Of a stretch of 64,000 nt of DNA, positions 34,141-46,420 are shown in pieces (the stretch's first letter is position 1; each line of letters begins with the position of its first letter). Source of the DNA: Ischnura elegans. Taxonomy: Eukaryota > Arthropoda > Insecta > Odonata > Coenagrionidae. Position numbers and translations under genes: made by a program. The DNA lies in assembly GCF_921293095.1 (NCBI RefSeq), contig NC_060257.1:55154968-55218967 (forward strand). The letters run 5' to 3'. A model generated the notes under the pieces. It was not told where the DNA came from, did not search any database, and saw nothing but the letters and a program-made list of their open reading frames with translations.

Positions 34141-34869
34141 CGAGCGTCGACTGCATGGAGATTACGTACAAGAGGACCCAGTCCATCCCGTGGAAGTTTT
34201 GGGTTTCTGAGCTTTCTCACGTTAAATAGAACTCACATGTTGAACTATGGGTTGCTCACTACTATTCATTTCATTTATTTGTTTCACCACCAAAAACGGT
34301 ACAAATACTTCTACATTTGCTGCTATTCAAATAAATAATAGCAAAAAGGTAACAAACAATAACACAATAAATAAAAACTGACAGAAAACAAAATTTTTGA
34401 ACATAAGAAGGGGCAATATGGATTAGACAACGGTGAATTATTCAGATTTCATTGAATACATACCACATATAAATACATTTCACATGCAGAGAAAGTTCTC
34501 TACCCTCTACCCCTGTCTTTCGCTAAAAATTTTATTTCTAATATATCCTGCGCAAAATTTTTGCGCCCGAGAGAAGGCCCGATGAGCTTTGCTATTCACT
34601 AAGCTACCGTCTCTGAGCACTAACATACCGTCTCATAATAAATATGAAGACATAGTATGTGTCGTTATAAATATGAAATTAAAAGGTATCCGAGACCACG
34701 TGATGGGTCTGATAGACTGACGACAGCGAGTTTCAGTCCAACATTGTAACCATGACTAAGTATAAGTAACCATGAATAAGTAGTTATAAGTTAACTGCGA
34801 ACTTCAAAAATTTGATGAATCAATAAGTAATGGATTTTAGGACTATTTTCATTAATTATGACATATGTA

Positions 34870-35100
34870 ACCAAATAGGTAGAGTCCTTACTTACCAACC
34901 GAAGGACCCTGAGTTAAAATTCTGGGTAAATCCATTGAACGCCATGAAGAAAAATATTCTCTGAGCGAGATATCCGAATACTTGAAATACAGCGTCCAAA
35001 TGTAATGAATGAGATCGCAAGAGTATAAGTGGGTAGAGCACGGACTACTGACCAAATGGCCCCAGTCAAAGCCTTAGGACACCGCCATATAAAAAGGCAC
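34870..35100 (+). mobile_element. Two tRNA-like scraps, possible SINE heads
   Basis: 34880-34930 reads AGGTAGAGTCCTTAC with GAGTTAAAATTC about 30 bases later. 35030-35080 reads GTGGGTAGAGCACGGAC with CAGTCAAAGCC. Both have A-box and B-box spacing only. Confidence 0.3.
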
Positions 35101-35109
35101 GGATGGGTA

Positions 35110-36230
35110 TTTTAGGGAGGACGAGAAAAGTTGATGGTATTAAATGGCGGTAGCATCAGATAGGCCGAACGGCCGCCAGCGGTGGTGAATGCAAATATAC
35201 ACTCGCAGCAGGGCAAGCCGAAGAGAAAAAAAATATGATTCAGTTTTTTTGCCCTTATGTATTGTGTTCCACGGTCTGAGTGATAATGTTTTGCGAACCC
35301 ACCGTCGATGATCCGATTAAGCGCTTAAGTGATGTTTTCGTTTTTGTCCGAGCAATTTGTGCTGATGAAGTTATTATTATTTCGAAAAGCGCGCATTCGA
35401 ATGACGGATTAGTCTTTTTTGCCCATGCACAAGGGTGCTACGAAAAAAAGATTTTTTTCGCCAATTTACGAGACGCAATCGATAGAGAGACTAAGGTCAT
35501 TTACAGTCCAGTATAGATTTATTGGAAATTGATGGCCCAAGAGTGCAAATAAAACTTTGAAGAGGGACTTGTTTTTTCGGTAATTTCATCGATATTAATG
35601 GATGTGACTGAAAATTACTTATACTTTCTAGAATTTGACATACTAAAAATAACATCCCAAATCTTTCCGAATTCACTATGATTGCGAAACTAAAGGACAT
35701 AGACTTTTAGCAATGAAATATGGATCTGTGAGAAGTGAATTTGATTCCAGTTCGATGTTAGGGTACACTTTGGATTGAGACTAAAAATGTTACACGCTAA
35801 GTAAACTTTGAAGGCAAAAATATGAAAGGAATAAAATCCACTGGTTTATTAGCGTATCTTGACGGTTGCTAACGAACTGGGAAGATCTTTATAAAAATAA
35901 ATCTATAATGACTTATTATCTCTATACTTTCAATTATCACCAAAGGAAATGGCAGAAAATTATCCACGATTTAAGTCCAAATTTATTTCATTCATTGGTC
36001 GAGATGAAAAAACTGTTTGAAGTTCCATTAGCCAAATTTGTTGTCTTTGACCATATGAATAAACATTATCATGAACTGTGTTTCAACTTGAAAGAATTGG
36101 GATCCCGCTAAAGACACATTATAAACTATACAACCAAACTTAATAAAAAAAAGGGAAACAATTTGATGCCCTTTGCAGATTTTCGTACGCTTTTTACTTA
36201 ATATTCCATTCATCATTCATCTACTGTAGC
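35110..36230. other. AT-rich sequence with two unassigned open frames
   Basis: Open frames at 35280-35516 and 35866-36111 (81 codons, with a coding-like mix of residues) match no family I know. No splice or promoter signals support them. Confidence 0.3.
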
Positions 36231-36269
36231 CTTTGTGGCTTCAATCAAGTGGCTTCAGCCATTTGTCCT

Positions 36270-36400
36270 TTTAAGGTGCCATTATTATCGTACGATATCA
36301 TTCCTAGAGTTAGTTCCACGTAAATTTCCGCTCTATTCCTCTCTCAGCTAACATCTAGTCGTATTTAAAATTTCTTTCCCCATCCTTCAGTATTTGCTCA
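36270..36400 (-). mobile_element. Strongly diverged LINE tail
   Basis: CTAGAGTTAGTTCCACG, CCGCTCTATTCCTCTCTCAG and CTAACAT follow the order of the LINE tail near 18845-18890. Confidence 0.4.
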
Positions 36401-36931
36401 ATAGGTACAGTCATGAAAGTTCAATCGCAGAATTTATTCTCATAAAAAGCCTTGCGCAAGTTACCAGTGGACCTACATCTCGGGTATTCTTGAAACTCTT
36501 AGGTATTCTCAATTTGTTAACAGAATTTTATGTTAACGCAACCAATTTCCGTGATCCTTAACACATCCTCTTGTAGAATGAAACAGTATATTTCATTTGC
36601 CATTTTGGACATTTTAGTTCAATTACAGCACAGAGTAGCAAAAATAGATGTTTCATGCTTCAAACATATAAAGAAAAAGATTTTTACTACCGCCCAAAAT
36701 TACCGGTCACTGACATTCAGACGTTGACTTCTCTACGCTGGAAGAAATGCCTCTTGCTACAAAATAGTGATTGCAGATTTACCATTTTGTCAACATTGGC
36801 AAAGCTGTGAAACATTTCCATCAAATTCAGCCTAATACGCTTCCACACATCAGCTGTTAGCCCACGGTAAATATTCATAGAAAGAACTTCCCTTTCGGTT
36901 TTTGATTGAGGGTGCTCTAGACAACTCATGC

Positions 36932-36960
36932 CTTTGTATGCCTTCACGATGCATACAAAG
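36932..36960. repeat. 10-bp hairpin
   Basis: CTTTGTATGC (36932-36941) and GCATACAAAG (36951-36960) form a perfect short hairpin. No T-run follows and no role is known. Confidence 0.4.
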
Positions 36961-37189
36961 CATCCGGTAACAAGGAAAACTCACGGCCAATCGGAACGCT
37001 TGGCTCAAAGTTTATGTAGTTTAAAAATGGTGCGTTTTCGACCTCTACATTACAATGAATTTTGGTTCTCACTGCCATCCGTAAATCTAGCGATTCGATC
37101 GATGGATTTTTCTTCCTCATAGGAAAATCCACTAGGATTGGTAGAACATTAATTGCATATGCTTGTTTTCGCTTATAGTAGGGCCCCCT

Positions 37190-38090
37190 TCGCTTCTATA
37201 GCGTTGGGGTGTTTTTCCCTCGTCCCGTCCCTTCCGTTCCTATCCCTTCCCAGAGGCGTCGGCGGGCTCCCATCGCGGCGGCGCCTCTATCCTTTTTCCT
37301 TCCCGTCCTTCCCCTCCCCGGGTGCCTGGGCGTATAAGCCACGGGCTTGGTTCCCGGCCCCGGTGCGTTGTATCCTTCGAAGGGTTCACCTAGAACCCTC
37401 AAAACTCTCTGCCATACGTAACCCGCGGTTTAAATTTCGTGACACCATTTTTCTCCACCCCTGTATATAGATTCGGATATAAAAAACTATCTACTAAATG
37501 TTTTTTTTTTGCGGCGGAACCTTCTTAAGGTCGAACAGGAGGGAGGGGGAAAATCTCGACACTCCACGGATCCACGCCCTACCCCTCAAAAAATGAACGT
37601 GACGCTGTCCCCACGATGCTCTCCCATTACGCCCTCACGACGCATTTCCATGGCTACCCCACTGAAGCATCCCATCCACCCTCCGCAAGGAGGAGAAAAA
37701 AAACCACTTCCAACCCTCCAAAAACTACTCCCCCTCTTAGCCATACTTACCCACACCCCTGATCCCAGGGCCTCTCCAAAACCTTCCCCCATCTAGGAAC
37801 CCTTTTGTCCCCCCAGCAGCGCGCTTGCACTCCCCCCCTTCCAATCGAAGAGTTTAGGTGGGGAAGAACCCTGACAATACCCCTACCACTCTCTCGGCTA
37901 GGGTACATAGCCCGCAGCATCCTATAGCCTCATTCTGTCGTGCTGGGGTTTCCCCCAGGGTACAGGGTACACTCTCTCTCTCTCGGCTGGCAGGGGTTTT
38001 AACCCACCCTTTACCCCTCTCTCCCCTCGATATCCCCGCCTCCAGCGTACCCTTTTAGCATCCCCTCACCATCCTGAATTTTTTTCCCTT
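37190..38090. repeat. Pyrimidine-rich, C-run tract
   Basis: Three C/T-rich blocks (37190-37330, 37560-37850, 37880-38080) include a (CT)n run near 37971-37984. Several open frames on both strands are composition artefacts. Confidence 0.5.
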
Positions 38091-38099
38091 TCCATGCCA

Positions 38100-39030
38100 T
38101 TCGAGACCCAAATCGCCGATGGCGGCGCTGAAAGCGCTCACGTATTTTGCCGATATGGCCGACGCGCCGAGGATAGTGTTGTGATCACGATTATTACAAT
38201 AGAGGATCCTAGAGTCGGCCTCTAAAAGTGTTGTCACCCACCGCACATTTGAATGGGTTTGCAAAAGTCGCCACTCGCGTCGTTGACGGACAAATTGATC
38301 CGAGTTTCACGGAGAAATAAGATATAATTAGGGCTTTCAACAGAAATTTATATACATGACGATGTGACCTATCATATTCACACTCTTCAATGCTATCCTC
38401 GCATTTGCAAAGGTCATACTGCAAAATTTGGAAAAAAGTGGACCACCTTGAACTCATCACCACGTTGCGGACATATTTGAAATCCGATTAAAATGCGATC
38501 GAAGTGGCAACATAAATCAGCCTTCTAGGAGATGCGATTGGGCCTTCTCTATGCAGTCTCCTTGGTTGTGATAATAACATTAGTGTAACAGGATGAATCG
38601 TAGAGCCAATGCGAAAATAACGTATTGATGGTCATGACAACTTTTTCTTGGTTTTGTAGAGGTATGCCGATAATTAGGGGCAATAGCAATTAAGATTCAG
38701 GAAGTAATAACTTATAACTGAAATGTCCACCACCAGCTCATGGCGATTTCTCAAAGGGTTCCTAGTGGCCATGAATGCGTGACTCCGATTAAAAAAAAAC
38801 AATATTATTAGCATGGTAGAAGAGAAAAACGGCAAAGAGTTGATAACCTTAAATGCCTTAAACTAACAGACTACATTCACAGAAAATGATGAATTGTAGC
38901 AATGAAAGGCAACTAAAAGGAATTATAAATATTATTGCATAGTGTACATTACTTACGACATAATCAAAATAACAACATAAATCAGAAAATATCCAACAAT
39001 GCCAATGATTGTCCACGTGGTTTCCCAACG
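38100..39030. other. AT-rich sequence, nothing recognised
   Basis: No supported gene, RNA or repeat was seen. Confidence 0.5.
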
Positions 39031-39039
39031 TAATTATTT

Positions 39040-39600
39040 GGTATCCTTGGAGATCTACTTCCGAATTCGGCCGATAGTTGGCGTCTCACTAGTCTGGATT
39101 CTCGAATAGCCACGATTCCCCTCCGTCTAGGAAACGTTGCCACGGGCGACGGAGATGGAGGGATGGGGATACGCAGGGTACGAAGAAATACCCTAGGAGG
39201 GTAAGGGGAATACGAAACAGTGAACATGGGTCAGGGGGGAAAAGAGGTCGTGGGGTAGAGGGACGGACGGAGTGATTTTGAACGCGCGTCAATGGTTGTT
39301 GAATGAGTTTTCCTTTTAAATAATCGTTCCCTCCCTCCCCCCCCCCCCCCAGCGACAAGACACACTTGCGGCACGAGTCCGAGAGAGACCGCGTGGCGAG
39401 AGTCTTTTGTTTCTCGAAAACGTCCCGACGACGTCTGCTCCAGTGACTCCATACGGTTCCTGCAGCGCATGACGTTTCGCACGGCACTCGAGAGATAAAA
39501 CCCAGTGATATTCCAAACTGGAAAACACTCGCGATCAGGAAGATTTCGGAGTTGGTGACACTTCTATTGAAATAAACCGACCGAGAGCAAAACACAGCGA
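39040..39600. other. GC/CpG-rich region with long C run
   Basis: CpG-rich on both sides of a C run near 39339-39352. Three overlapping minus-strand frames (longest 39595-39089) contain no recognised domain. It could be a promoter-proximal exon read on the minus strand, but no splice site was tied to it. Confidence 0.3.
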
Positions 39601-39609
39601 TTCACCAGC

Positions 39610-41020
39610 GACGCACTTGATTGAAAACAAGAATGATGCCGCGATTCTCGTCAAATACGGTTTAAAATAATATTTAAAGAACTTTGGTGCAACTTCAAGC
39701 AACCAATTTCAACGGCTATAATGGATTTTTAAGGGCATCGAGCACATTTCCATTAATTATGAATCAGTGCACATGTTACCACTGATGACTTGATTATGAC
39801 GTAATATCGGAAGTGTTTACGAGGAGCATTTAAACTTCGCTGGCAAATTCAACTATTGATGAAGTACTGAGTGTAACAAATGGAATATAAATAACTTAAA
39901 AAAGAAACAGCGTTGAAATTATATTTTTCAGTCGCATAAATACAAGCACGGAAGAACTTTTCCTTCGCTGATAATCATAGCATCCATACCATTAGTATTA
40001 TAAGTTTAACCATATTTCTGTCCGCTTCCTGATCCATGCCTTTTGGTGTTTATAAAAAGGATTTGCTTAAAGAGGTAATAAGTTCTTCTTGATGAATACA
40101 AACGGATTTATTGTGTTCAAAATAAATTATCTTCCCCGCCAACCTTCCGATTAATCACCCTTACTCACGGATACATGTGATCCCGCACACAATATTCTAC
40201 TGACATAGTAATTCAACAGTTTTAGCAACAAAATAACTGGATATTGTGAAAACTCCAATCATATCACGATGCTCACTAGACCTCATTTTTACCAAGAAAA
40301 GACATAACTTAAACTACCCCATGAATGTGTACTTCTAGTTTATCGTATCTCATTTTGTAATGTAATTGAAAAACAACCATCTCTGAAGGGACCCTTCGTG
40401 TCTTCATTCATATTAATTAACTGCATTGCGTTTGATTTGTTTTGCATGAGAATGTTTTTGGTGGTGAAGAATGCGTTGACAAAAAGAGGCTGGATAGTTA
40501 GAATTTGGAGACTGAGAGAGATAGGCTGACGCTACAAAGCTCGAGATTTTGCGATGGTTAAAATTCACTTTTAGTCACTGTACGTAGTGAATACATGAAA
40601 AATACATACCCTACATAGTTTTGAAGGGTTTTGACAGAAATTCATTGCCGTTTTAACGAGGATTCGTTCAAAGTATGATATTAATTGCCGAGTATTTCAA
40701 ATCGGAACTGTATTATTATTTTTTAAGCAAGTTATGGTACTATAAATGTGGACAAAATCACACGTTATTCATGATGATTCAATGATTCAAAAAAGAATTA
40801 AAAAACTATCACTTCTATCATAATTTCAAACTTTGAGCAATGCAACAATCTATTTAGTTTGACGCCGAAACAGGAACCAGAAAATGCGGCTTATCTTCTG
40901 TAATCGGCTCATTTTGAGGATGAACAACAAATCGACCCGGAAAAGTAAAAACTCCCAGCTTACCTACGATAAAAGTATGTTTTTTTCTTACTCAACGGTT
41001 GATACAGCCCCTAAATCCTC
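39610..41020. other. AT-rich sequence, nothing recognised
   Basis: No supported gene, RNA or repeat was seen. Confidence 0.5.
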
Positions 41021-41029
41021 TGAAGGTAC

Positions 41030-41480
41030 CCTATGACCTCCCCCCCATAGTCGTTCCCAGGGACCCGAATCAGTCATCTGCACTGGACCTCATATTTTCT
41101 TTCTTCCCTCAGACGTCCAGCTACACCCTCCCCCAATTTATATGATGACACCACCCCCGGACACAGGGACCCTATCTCGACAGCCCTGCACCATTATATA
41201 TCCAGCGCACCAAAAACGTCCCCGGATTCCAGCCGCCACCATGGTAACATACCCACCCTCTTTGGTTCCCGCACCAACAATCCCTCCCCCACTCACAACC
41301 ATGGCAACAGACGGACCCTATGAACTTAGTCCCCTAGGCTGTCAACCGCACATGGACCCAGCATGTCTCATCCTGGACAGAGAGGCAGGCAGACCGACTA
41401 GGAGACAGAGATACGAGCTAGCTAGATTAAACTCATCAGAATATAAAATGTTTACTGCAGCAGTGACGGTTCTAAAGGCC
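41030..41480 (+). repeat. C-rich dispersed repeat, copy 1
   Basis: 41235-41400 aligns with 42520-42680: CATGGTAACA, CCCACTCACAACC/CCTTAGCCACAC, GACGGACCCTATGAA/GACGAACTCTATGAA and a CTGGACAGAGAGG/TCGACTGATAGGC end. A 113-codon open frame (41142-41483) spans it. Because copy 2 has no frame, coding is unlikely. Confidence 0.5.
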
Positions 41481-41839
41481 TAGTTAACACGATACATTAA
41501 TACGTACGAGTTAACATCTGTTTGCATGAATGATTTTTGTGGACCGGAGCGGAACATGTACGAATGCATGAACCAAATTAGAACAGGTTCTATTTTCCGT
41601 TCATGCGTTCGCACAAGTTGGATGGTTACACGGCGTATTTTCGTGTTCATTCCCGCAAACATACACTTACAATTAAAAGTTAACTTGTACGTATAAACAT
41701 ATCGTGTGGCAAGGCCTTTAAGTTCAAAAGTAGTCAAAAAAGAGTAAGCTTCATACTTATCTATTTTTTTATTCACATACCACCGAATACAGCATATATT
41801 TGCCATTTTACATCGGGGTACTCAACAAATTTAACAGTT

Positions 41840-41960
41840 ACACGTGTACAAACAACCATGCCCTGGATATGGGCAACCTACCCTTGCGGGACTCAAACCC
41901 GCGACCTCTTGTCTGGCAGGCGAGAACTTAATCCCGCCGCCACCGAGACCGGCAAGACAT
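41840..41960 (-). mobile_element. SINE derived from tRNA-Gly(GCC)
   Basis: The minus strand from 41953 reads GCCGGTCTCGGTGGCGGCGG, then GTTCTCGCCTGCCAGACAAG, then GGTCGCGGGTTTGAGTCC. The middle matches the anticodon arm of tRNA-Gly(GCC), where TTCTCGCCTGCCA is diagnostic. The T arm GCGGG/CCCGC pairs perfectly around TTTGAGT. The acceptor stem is lost and a unique body follows (GTAGGTTGCCCATATCCAGG), so this is a SINE, not a tRNA gene. A second copy lies at 44813. Confidence 0.8.
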
Positions 41961-42499
41961 GTAGCATAATAGTATATTACAGCGTAATTCAAGGTTTTCG
42001 CATCTCCATTAATATTTACACGGCTTAACATGATTATTTTAGAGTTGTATACATAATAATGATTTTATTGAACATCGGCAAAAATGCATTCTCTTCGTGG
42101 TATTCGGTTTAGTTGCTTCAAACCATGGAGAGAACTGCACATCAGCGCTGCGAAAGCCTGGAGCAGAAATTTTAACTACCATTTGATGTCGACTAATTAG
42201 CTAAGACTGCGTTTGTGTGTGATTTGGTTAATAATTCTAAAGAAATAAATCAAGTGTTCAAATCTATTACTATAAACATTACATCGAAACGTAATATCGT
42301 TTTATTCGCAAGATTTAAGGTGGCCCTATAAGATTAACCTATATTTCATGGATGTATTCGTCCTTATATGTATTTTCACATCTAAACCCATAGCCTAAAG
42401 TAAAGGAAAAACCAAAAAAATATTAGAAAAGATAAAAAAGGGAAAATTAATGGAATTTTTAATTATTTTTATGTTTCATTGGTTGCTATTTTGGTGATA

Positions 42500-42690
42500 A
42501 AAAGCTGTCAACAGAATGGTCATGGTAACACCTACCAATCCTACCATACTTAGTTCCCATGCCAACTCCTACCCTTAGCCACACAAAAGACGAACTCTAT
42601 GAACCCCCTTCCCTTAGCATCACTTTTCCTAGGATGTCGCGAGCACACGGGTCCGGCATGATCATATTCGACTGATAGGCAAGGAGGGAA
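42500..42690 (+). repeat. C-rich dispersed repeat, copy 2
   Basis: Partner of 41235-41400, more decayed. Confidence 0.45.
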
Positions 42691-43268
42691 ATTGAGATAT
42701 CCGTATATGACCAGGCAATCCCAGAAGAACTGATGGACACGCTTTCGTTATGGCTGTGTCTGGGCCACTCATTTGAATGTTTACCTACATTCCCCAGGGA
42801 GCTGCTAATTTTTCTGTCGCTTCTTAACTTTATTAGTCGACCGATTTTAACTTGCCACTTTTTTATATTTGAAAAGAATGGCTTGGGCATGACTTCGTGA
42901 AATTTTTTCATGATCGTTGATGAAAATCTATTAACTTCAAGCGAGAGTTTATTTCAGTTTAATCAAAAGAAAAGAAAATTTTCTATAATCAAATAAAATA
43001 GAAGCTTAAAAGTACTAATATAATTACAGGATTCTGTTATAATTAATGCACTAATATTATACCACAATCATTGGTTTCAAAGTTAATATTTCAAATTTAC
43101 TAGTTGGTATCAATGTCGCCTCAACTTTCATAAGGCACTACGTTGCTTAGTAATAGTATTATTGCTTATTGAGTGTTACCGTTCACTGCTTTCCTCCTCA
43201 CATTCATTTGTACGTTATAGAGTCGTATGGAATTGATTAATAACGCCAAATTCTTGTTTCTTTCACAG

Positions 43269-43375
43269 GATTTACCCCGGTGACATGAGCCACGAGTCCT
43301 GCCACAAAATGGAATCTGTGCTCGCGTTCAGCCGACACAAATCGCTGATAACCTGCTACTAGACGCTACTCAGCG
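43269..43375 (+). other. Candidate internal exon with good splice sites
   Basis: A pyrimidine-rich acceptor ending TTGTTTCTTTCACAG (to 43268) and a donor CAGCG|GTGAGT (exon end 43375) bound 107 bases that are more GC-rich than their AT-rich flanks. One frame reads IYPGDMSHESCHKMESV and on to a stop 13 bases before the donor; the other frames close sooner. No family is recognised. It could be an untranslated exon with a short ATG frame, a long non-coding RNA exon or a chance pair of sites. Confidence 0.45.
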
Positions 43376-43389
43376 GTGAGTCAACATGC

Positions 43390-44440
43390 TTTTCAGTTTT
43401 CAGAATTTTTCACCCTAAGAATCAGGAAGACCCATTCCATCCAGCGGAATTATGATTCAAGTTGCCACACCTTTTAGCAGACTCATGAACGGTTTTCGAT
43501 AGGTTATATGTTTACGCATGGGAATATACACTCTACCCACTAGTGGGTTATTCAAGTTTCTAGCTTCTTATCCCTGGCTTCACATGAATTCAATTTGGAA
43601 CGTTATGGCCCATAGAGTAAGAATGAGTTAAAAAAAGAGGGAAAAATCTATAGTGCAGTGAGCGACTATCACGTGATCATTTCGAGATATCGAGAATAAA
43701 AAACTTTTGCGAATCAATTTACTTTCATTCTCGTCGTACATTTAATAAAGGCATTTAATGCAAGAATTCACAGCCCAATTTAGAACCACCACCCGATAGC
43801 TTTTCCGGTTGCAAGCGGCTCCTAATTATATTCACAAAACATATCCAAGCTTTACTAAACAGCAATAATTAGGGAGTGAATTAAACTCGCAAACCATTAG
43901 CCAAAGGTTAGACGGCTAATAATTGAAATAAAAAGAAAAAGCATAGCGATTTTCATTAATCCCAGGTAGGCCCATTTCAAATCAAAGAAAGTCAATAGGT
44001 TGGCGGCTGGTATAAAGATGTGTATTATAAAAACATATTTTGTGCATCCATATTATACGGTTATTCCTCCCAATAAGCGAAGCTAACAGTCATAATGAGC
44101 AAAAAATATATCTGTGTGTAGATAATTTTATTTAACTGCGATCGCTGTAGTTATCTTGTGCGCCCTTAGACGGATTAAACAAAATTCAATCGTCGACCAA
44201 CTTCCGCGGTACACCGATCTCTAAAACTCGATATCAACATGCTAGCTAATGATATGTTTAGCCAACGTCTCAAGGACCAAACCTATTTTGATTCTGATTC
44301 AACTGATATTCTCTTCGTTCCACAGGGTTTAGCCAGAAAAGAAAAGCATTTAACTTGTGTTCCATGAAAGCACGACTACTCACGATCATAATGCCATAAC
44401 AGTGGATCAGCAGTATATTATATTAACCTACAGTATATAT
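43390..44440. other. AT-rich sequence, nothing recognised
   Basis: If the candidate exon upstream is real, this would be intron. Confidence 0.45.
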
Positions 44441-44456
44441 TAACAATAAGGATTTT

Positions 44457-44695
44457 TGAAGAAAGGTTTTTCAGGCTCCCCACTGGGTAATTTGCTCCAC
44501 GTCTCCCGAAGTTTCGAAAAGCGAGTTACCTTTCATCCTCAGAGGAATTTCTGAAGATTATGATTTGATTCACAAGATCCCTGAGGATGAAATACAAGCC
44601 GATTTTCAAAACTTCCGGAGACATGGAGCAAACTACCCGGTGGGAATCCCGAAAAACCTTTCTTCATTTGATAAGCCGGGAGAATCTTAGATCTT
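44457..44695 (+). mobile_element. PLE-like foldback insertion with 14-bp duplication
   Basis: Flanked by ACAATAAGGATTTT (44443-44456) and ACAATAGGGATTTT (44696-44709), a 14-bp duplication with one mismatch. The arms form an inverted repeat (GGTTTTTCAGGCTCCCCACT against the end GGTGGGAATCCCGAAAAACC). CTGAGGA (44581-44587), a T, then GAAA/TTTC as helix II are present. GAAAC has decayed to AAAAC on this arm but is intact in reverse on the left arm. The tail AAGCCGGGAGAATCTTAGATC matches the 60.8 kb copy. Confidence 0.8.
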
Positions 44696-44812
44696 ACAAT
44701 AGGGATTTTCTTCGATTTAAAAGCGATTAATTTGGTGCATACGATCAAAAGTGAATTGTCAATCACCAGAGATTCCTGCGTAAACTTGATTAATATCCGG
44801 GCTCCCCTCAGT

Positions 44813-44925
44813 GTTGATTAAGTCCTTGATCTTCCACACAAGAGGTTCGAGGTCCCGCCTAGGTAGGTTGCCTCTATCTAGGGCATGTTTGTGAAATTTA
44901 CCCTCCCCCTTCCAAAGAAGCATTA
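44813..44925 (+). mobile_element. tRNA-Gly-derived SINE, decayed copy
   Basis: GATTAAGTCCTTGATCTTCC, CACAAGAGGTTCGAGGTCCC and GGTAGGTTGCCTCTATCTAG align in order with the 41.9 kb copy. The body past the tRNA-like part (AGGGCATGTTTGT) is shared too, confirming a real SINE family. Confidence 0.75.
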
Positions 44926-44964
44926 TTTTTTTAAGTTCTTCAAGCCTCTAACATCACGTTATTC

Positions 44965-45330
44965 GAGCAAGGATGTTTTAATACATTCTAGGTCCTGCCC
45001 TAGAAATCCTAAACTCACTATCGTCCTAGGAAGTTTAAACTTTATATTAGCTTTTGAATCACGATTATAGCGCGCAAACGTTGAAAGCGCGGTCTGTGTT
45101 TAAACAGAACATCTTTGTTAATTCCGAGTATAGCGAAACAACCAACATCAAACCTCGTCTATAGGGTCATTACCGTGGATTCTGGCGGAAGAAGAATGGT
45201 ATCATAACAACAAACTAAAAAAAGAGGTTCCACGATCTTCTGGTTTCGTGTGATTAAAGAAAGGATGTATTTTAATGCTCTTTAGATTCTGCCATAGAAA
45301 TCCTGAACTAACAATAATCCTTAGCTTTGC
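44965..45330. repeat. Short direct duplication 295 bp apart
   Basis: 44971-45030 and 45266-45325 share GGATGT-TTTTAAT, CCTAGAAATCCT/CATAGAAATCCT and a CGTCCTAGG/TAATCCTTAG end. Confidence 0.5.
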
Positions 45331-45569
45331 GTATGGCCAAAGATCTTGCGATTCGGGTATAAGTCAGAGCGACCAGAAGGTGGCGCATCTAGATTTTGAC
45401 CAAGGAGGGGGCAAACTGAATGTCTAGAGAATTCGTGGTTCGGGAATTTCGGAAATTTGGTATTTCCAAGGCTCAAAAACAGCTGTATTAGGCTAATTCT
45501 TTGACAAAAAAGACCAGAGATCAGACCATCGCCGCGAAAACCTACGTTCTAACCCCACCTCTTGTAGAT

Positions 45570-46060
45570 CCGCCACTCTGGGGCCTCAGTGCATCCGGCA
45601 CCACGCTAAGCGACGTGGGTGACTGGGGGTGTGGGAAACGAGATGCACACGAGCACCATCTTTGCATCATCCCCTCGCATAATCGCCCGGCCTCAATGAA
45701 AGCGCACGTCCCGCACACCCCATCTAACCAACAACCCTCCCCCACTCGCGCACATGCAATCCCCCCCCCTTCCTCCCAACACATCAACACTAGCGAGAGA
45801 GCGATTGGAAATCTTTTTCGGACAGCAGCGCACAAGAGAGGGAGGAGGCGGTTTTAATTCTGGGAGATTTGGAAGGTCGGTCGCCGCGTGATACATGATG
45901 CAGGGCCCCAGGGGGATTTAAGAGGGGGTGAGGCAGGGGAGGGTGGGGAGTAGAAGGGGCCAGTTGGGTCCGGTTTTTGGTCCCAAGGGAAGGGGGCGGG
46001 TGGGAGGGATAAACAGGAGAACAGCGCCCCGCGTGAGACGCTATCGAATCACGAGCACAA
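45570..46060. repeat. GC-rich patch, C-rich then G-rich
   Basis: C-rich sequence to about 45800 and G-rich from 45900 to 46020. Open frames occur on both strands and no protein is recognised. Confidence 0.4.
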
Positions 46061-46199
46061 TGGGGACGAGAAATAATTTTCAGCTGGACTCGGCACACGA
46101 ATCGAAAGTTTTTTTCCTTACGCATATGCCACCCCTAAATAGGCTCGTGCCTGAAGTGTTAGTACATCAGGTCAAGAGTACAAGAGCGTCGCCAGTATC

Positions 46200-46420
46200 A
46201 AAATTAGTGGGGGGCCAAGCCATGGTTGCTCAAGTTATAGGTAATATTCAAGCATTGAAAAGGTGAAGGAAAACAAATTTTTTAAGGAAACTGTAACAGC
46301 TCTTTATTCGTTTTTAAAATTATTTGCTTGGAAAATATGATTTTCCTCAAATACATTTGCGATTTTTTTAGTGGGGGACAGCTGCCCCTCCTGCCCCTCG
46401 CTGGGTACGTCCATGCAGGA
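46200..46420. repeat. Repeat with GTGGGGG and CAGCTGCCCC motifs
   Basis: TTAGTGGGGGACAGCTGCCC and CTCGCTGGGTACGTCCATG at 46368-46414 have the look of a common arthropod interspersed-repeat end. Related GGGGG text opens the stretch near 46206. Confidence 0.35.

Noticed and set aside
35866..36111. 81-codon open frame with a coding-like residue mix
   Set aside because: No family match, promoter or splice sites; the length is within chance for AT-rich DNA.
39089..39595. 168-codon minus-strand open frame
   Set aside because: It runs through a poly-C/G tract, with two other frames open at the same place, so composition explains it.
41142..41483. 113-codon proline-rich open frame
   Set aside because: The homologous repeat at 42.5 kb is not open, so the frame is not under coding constraint.
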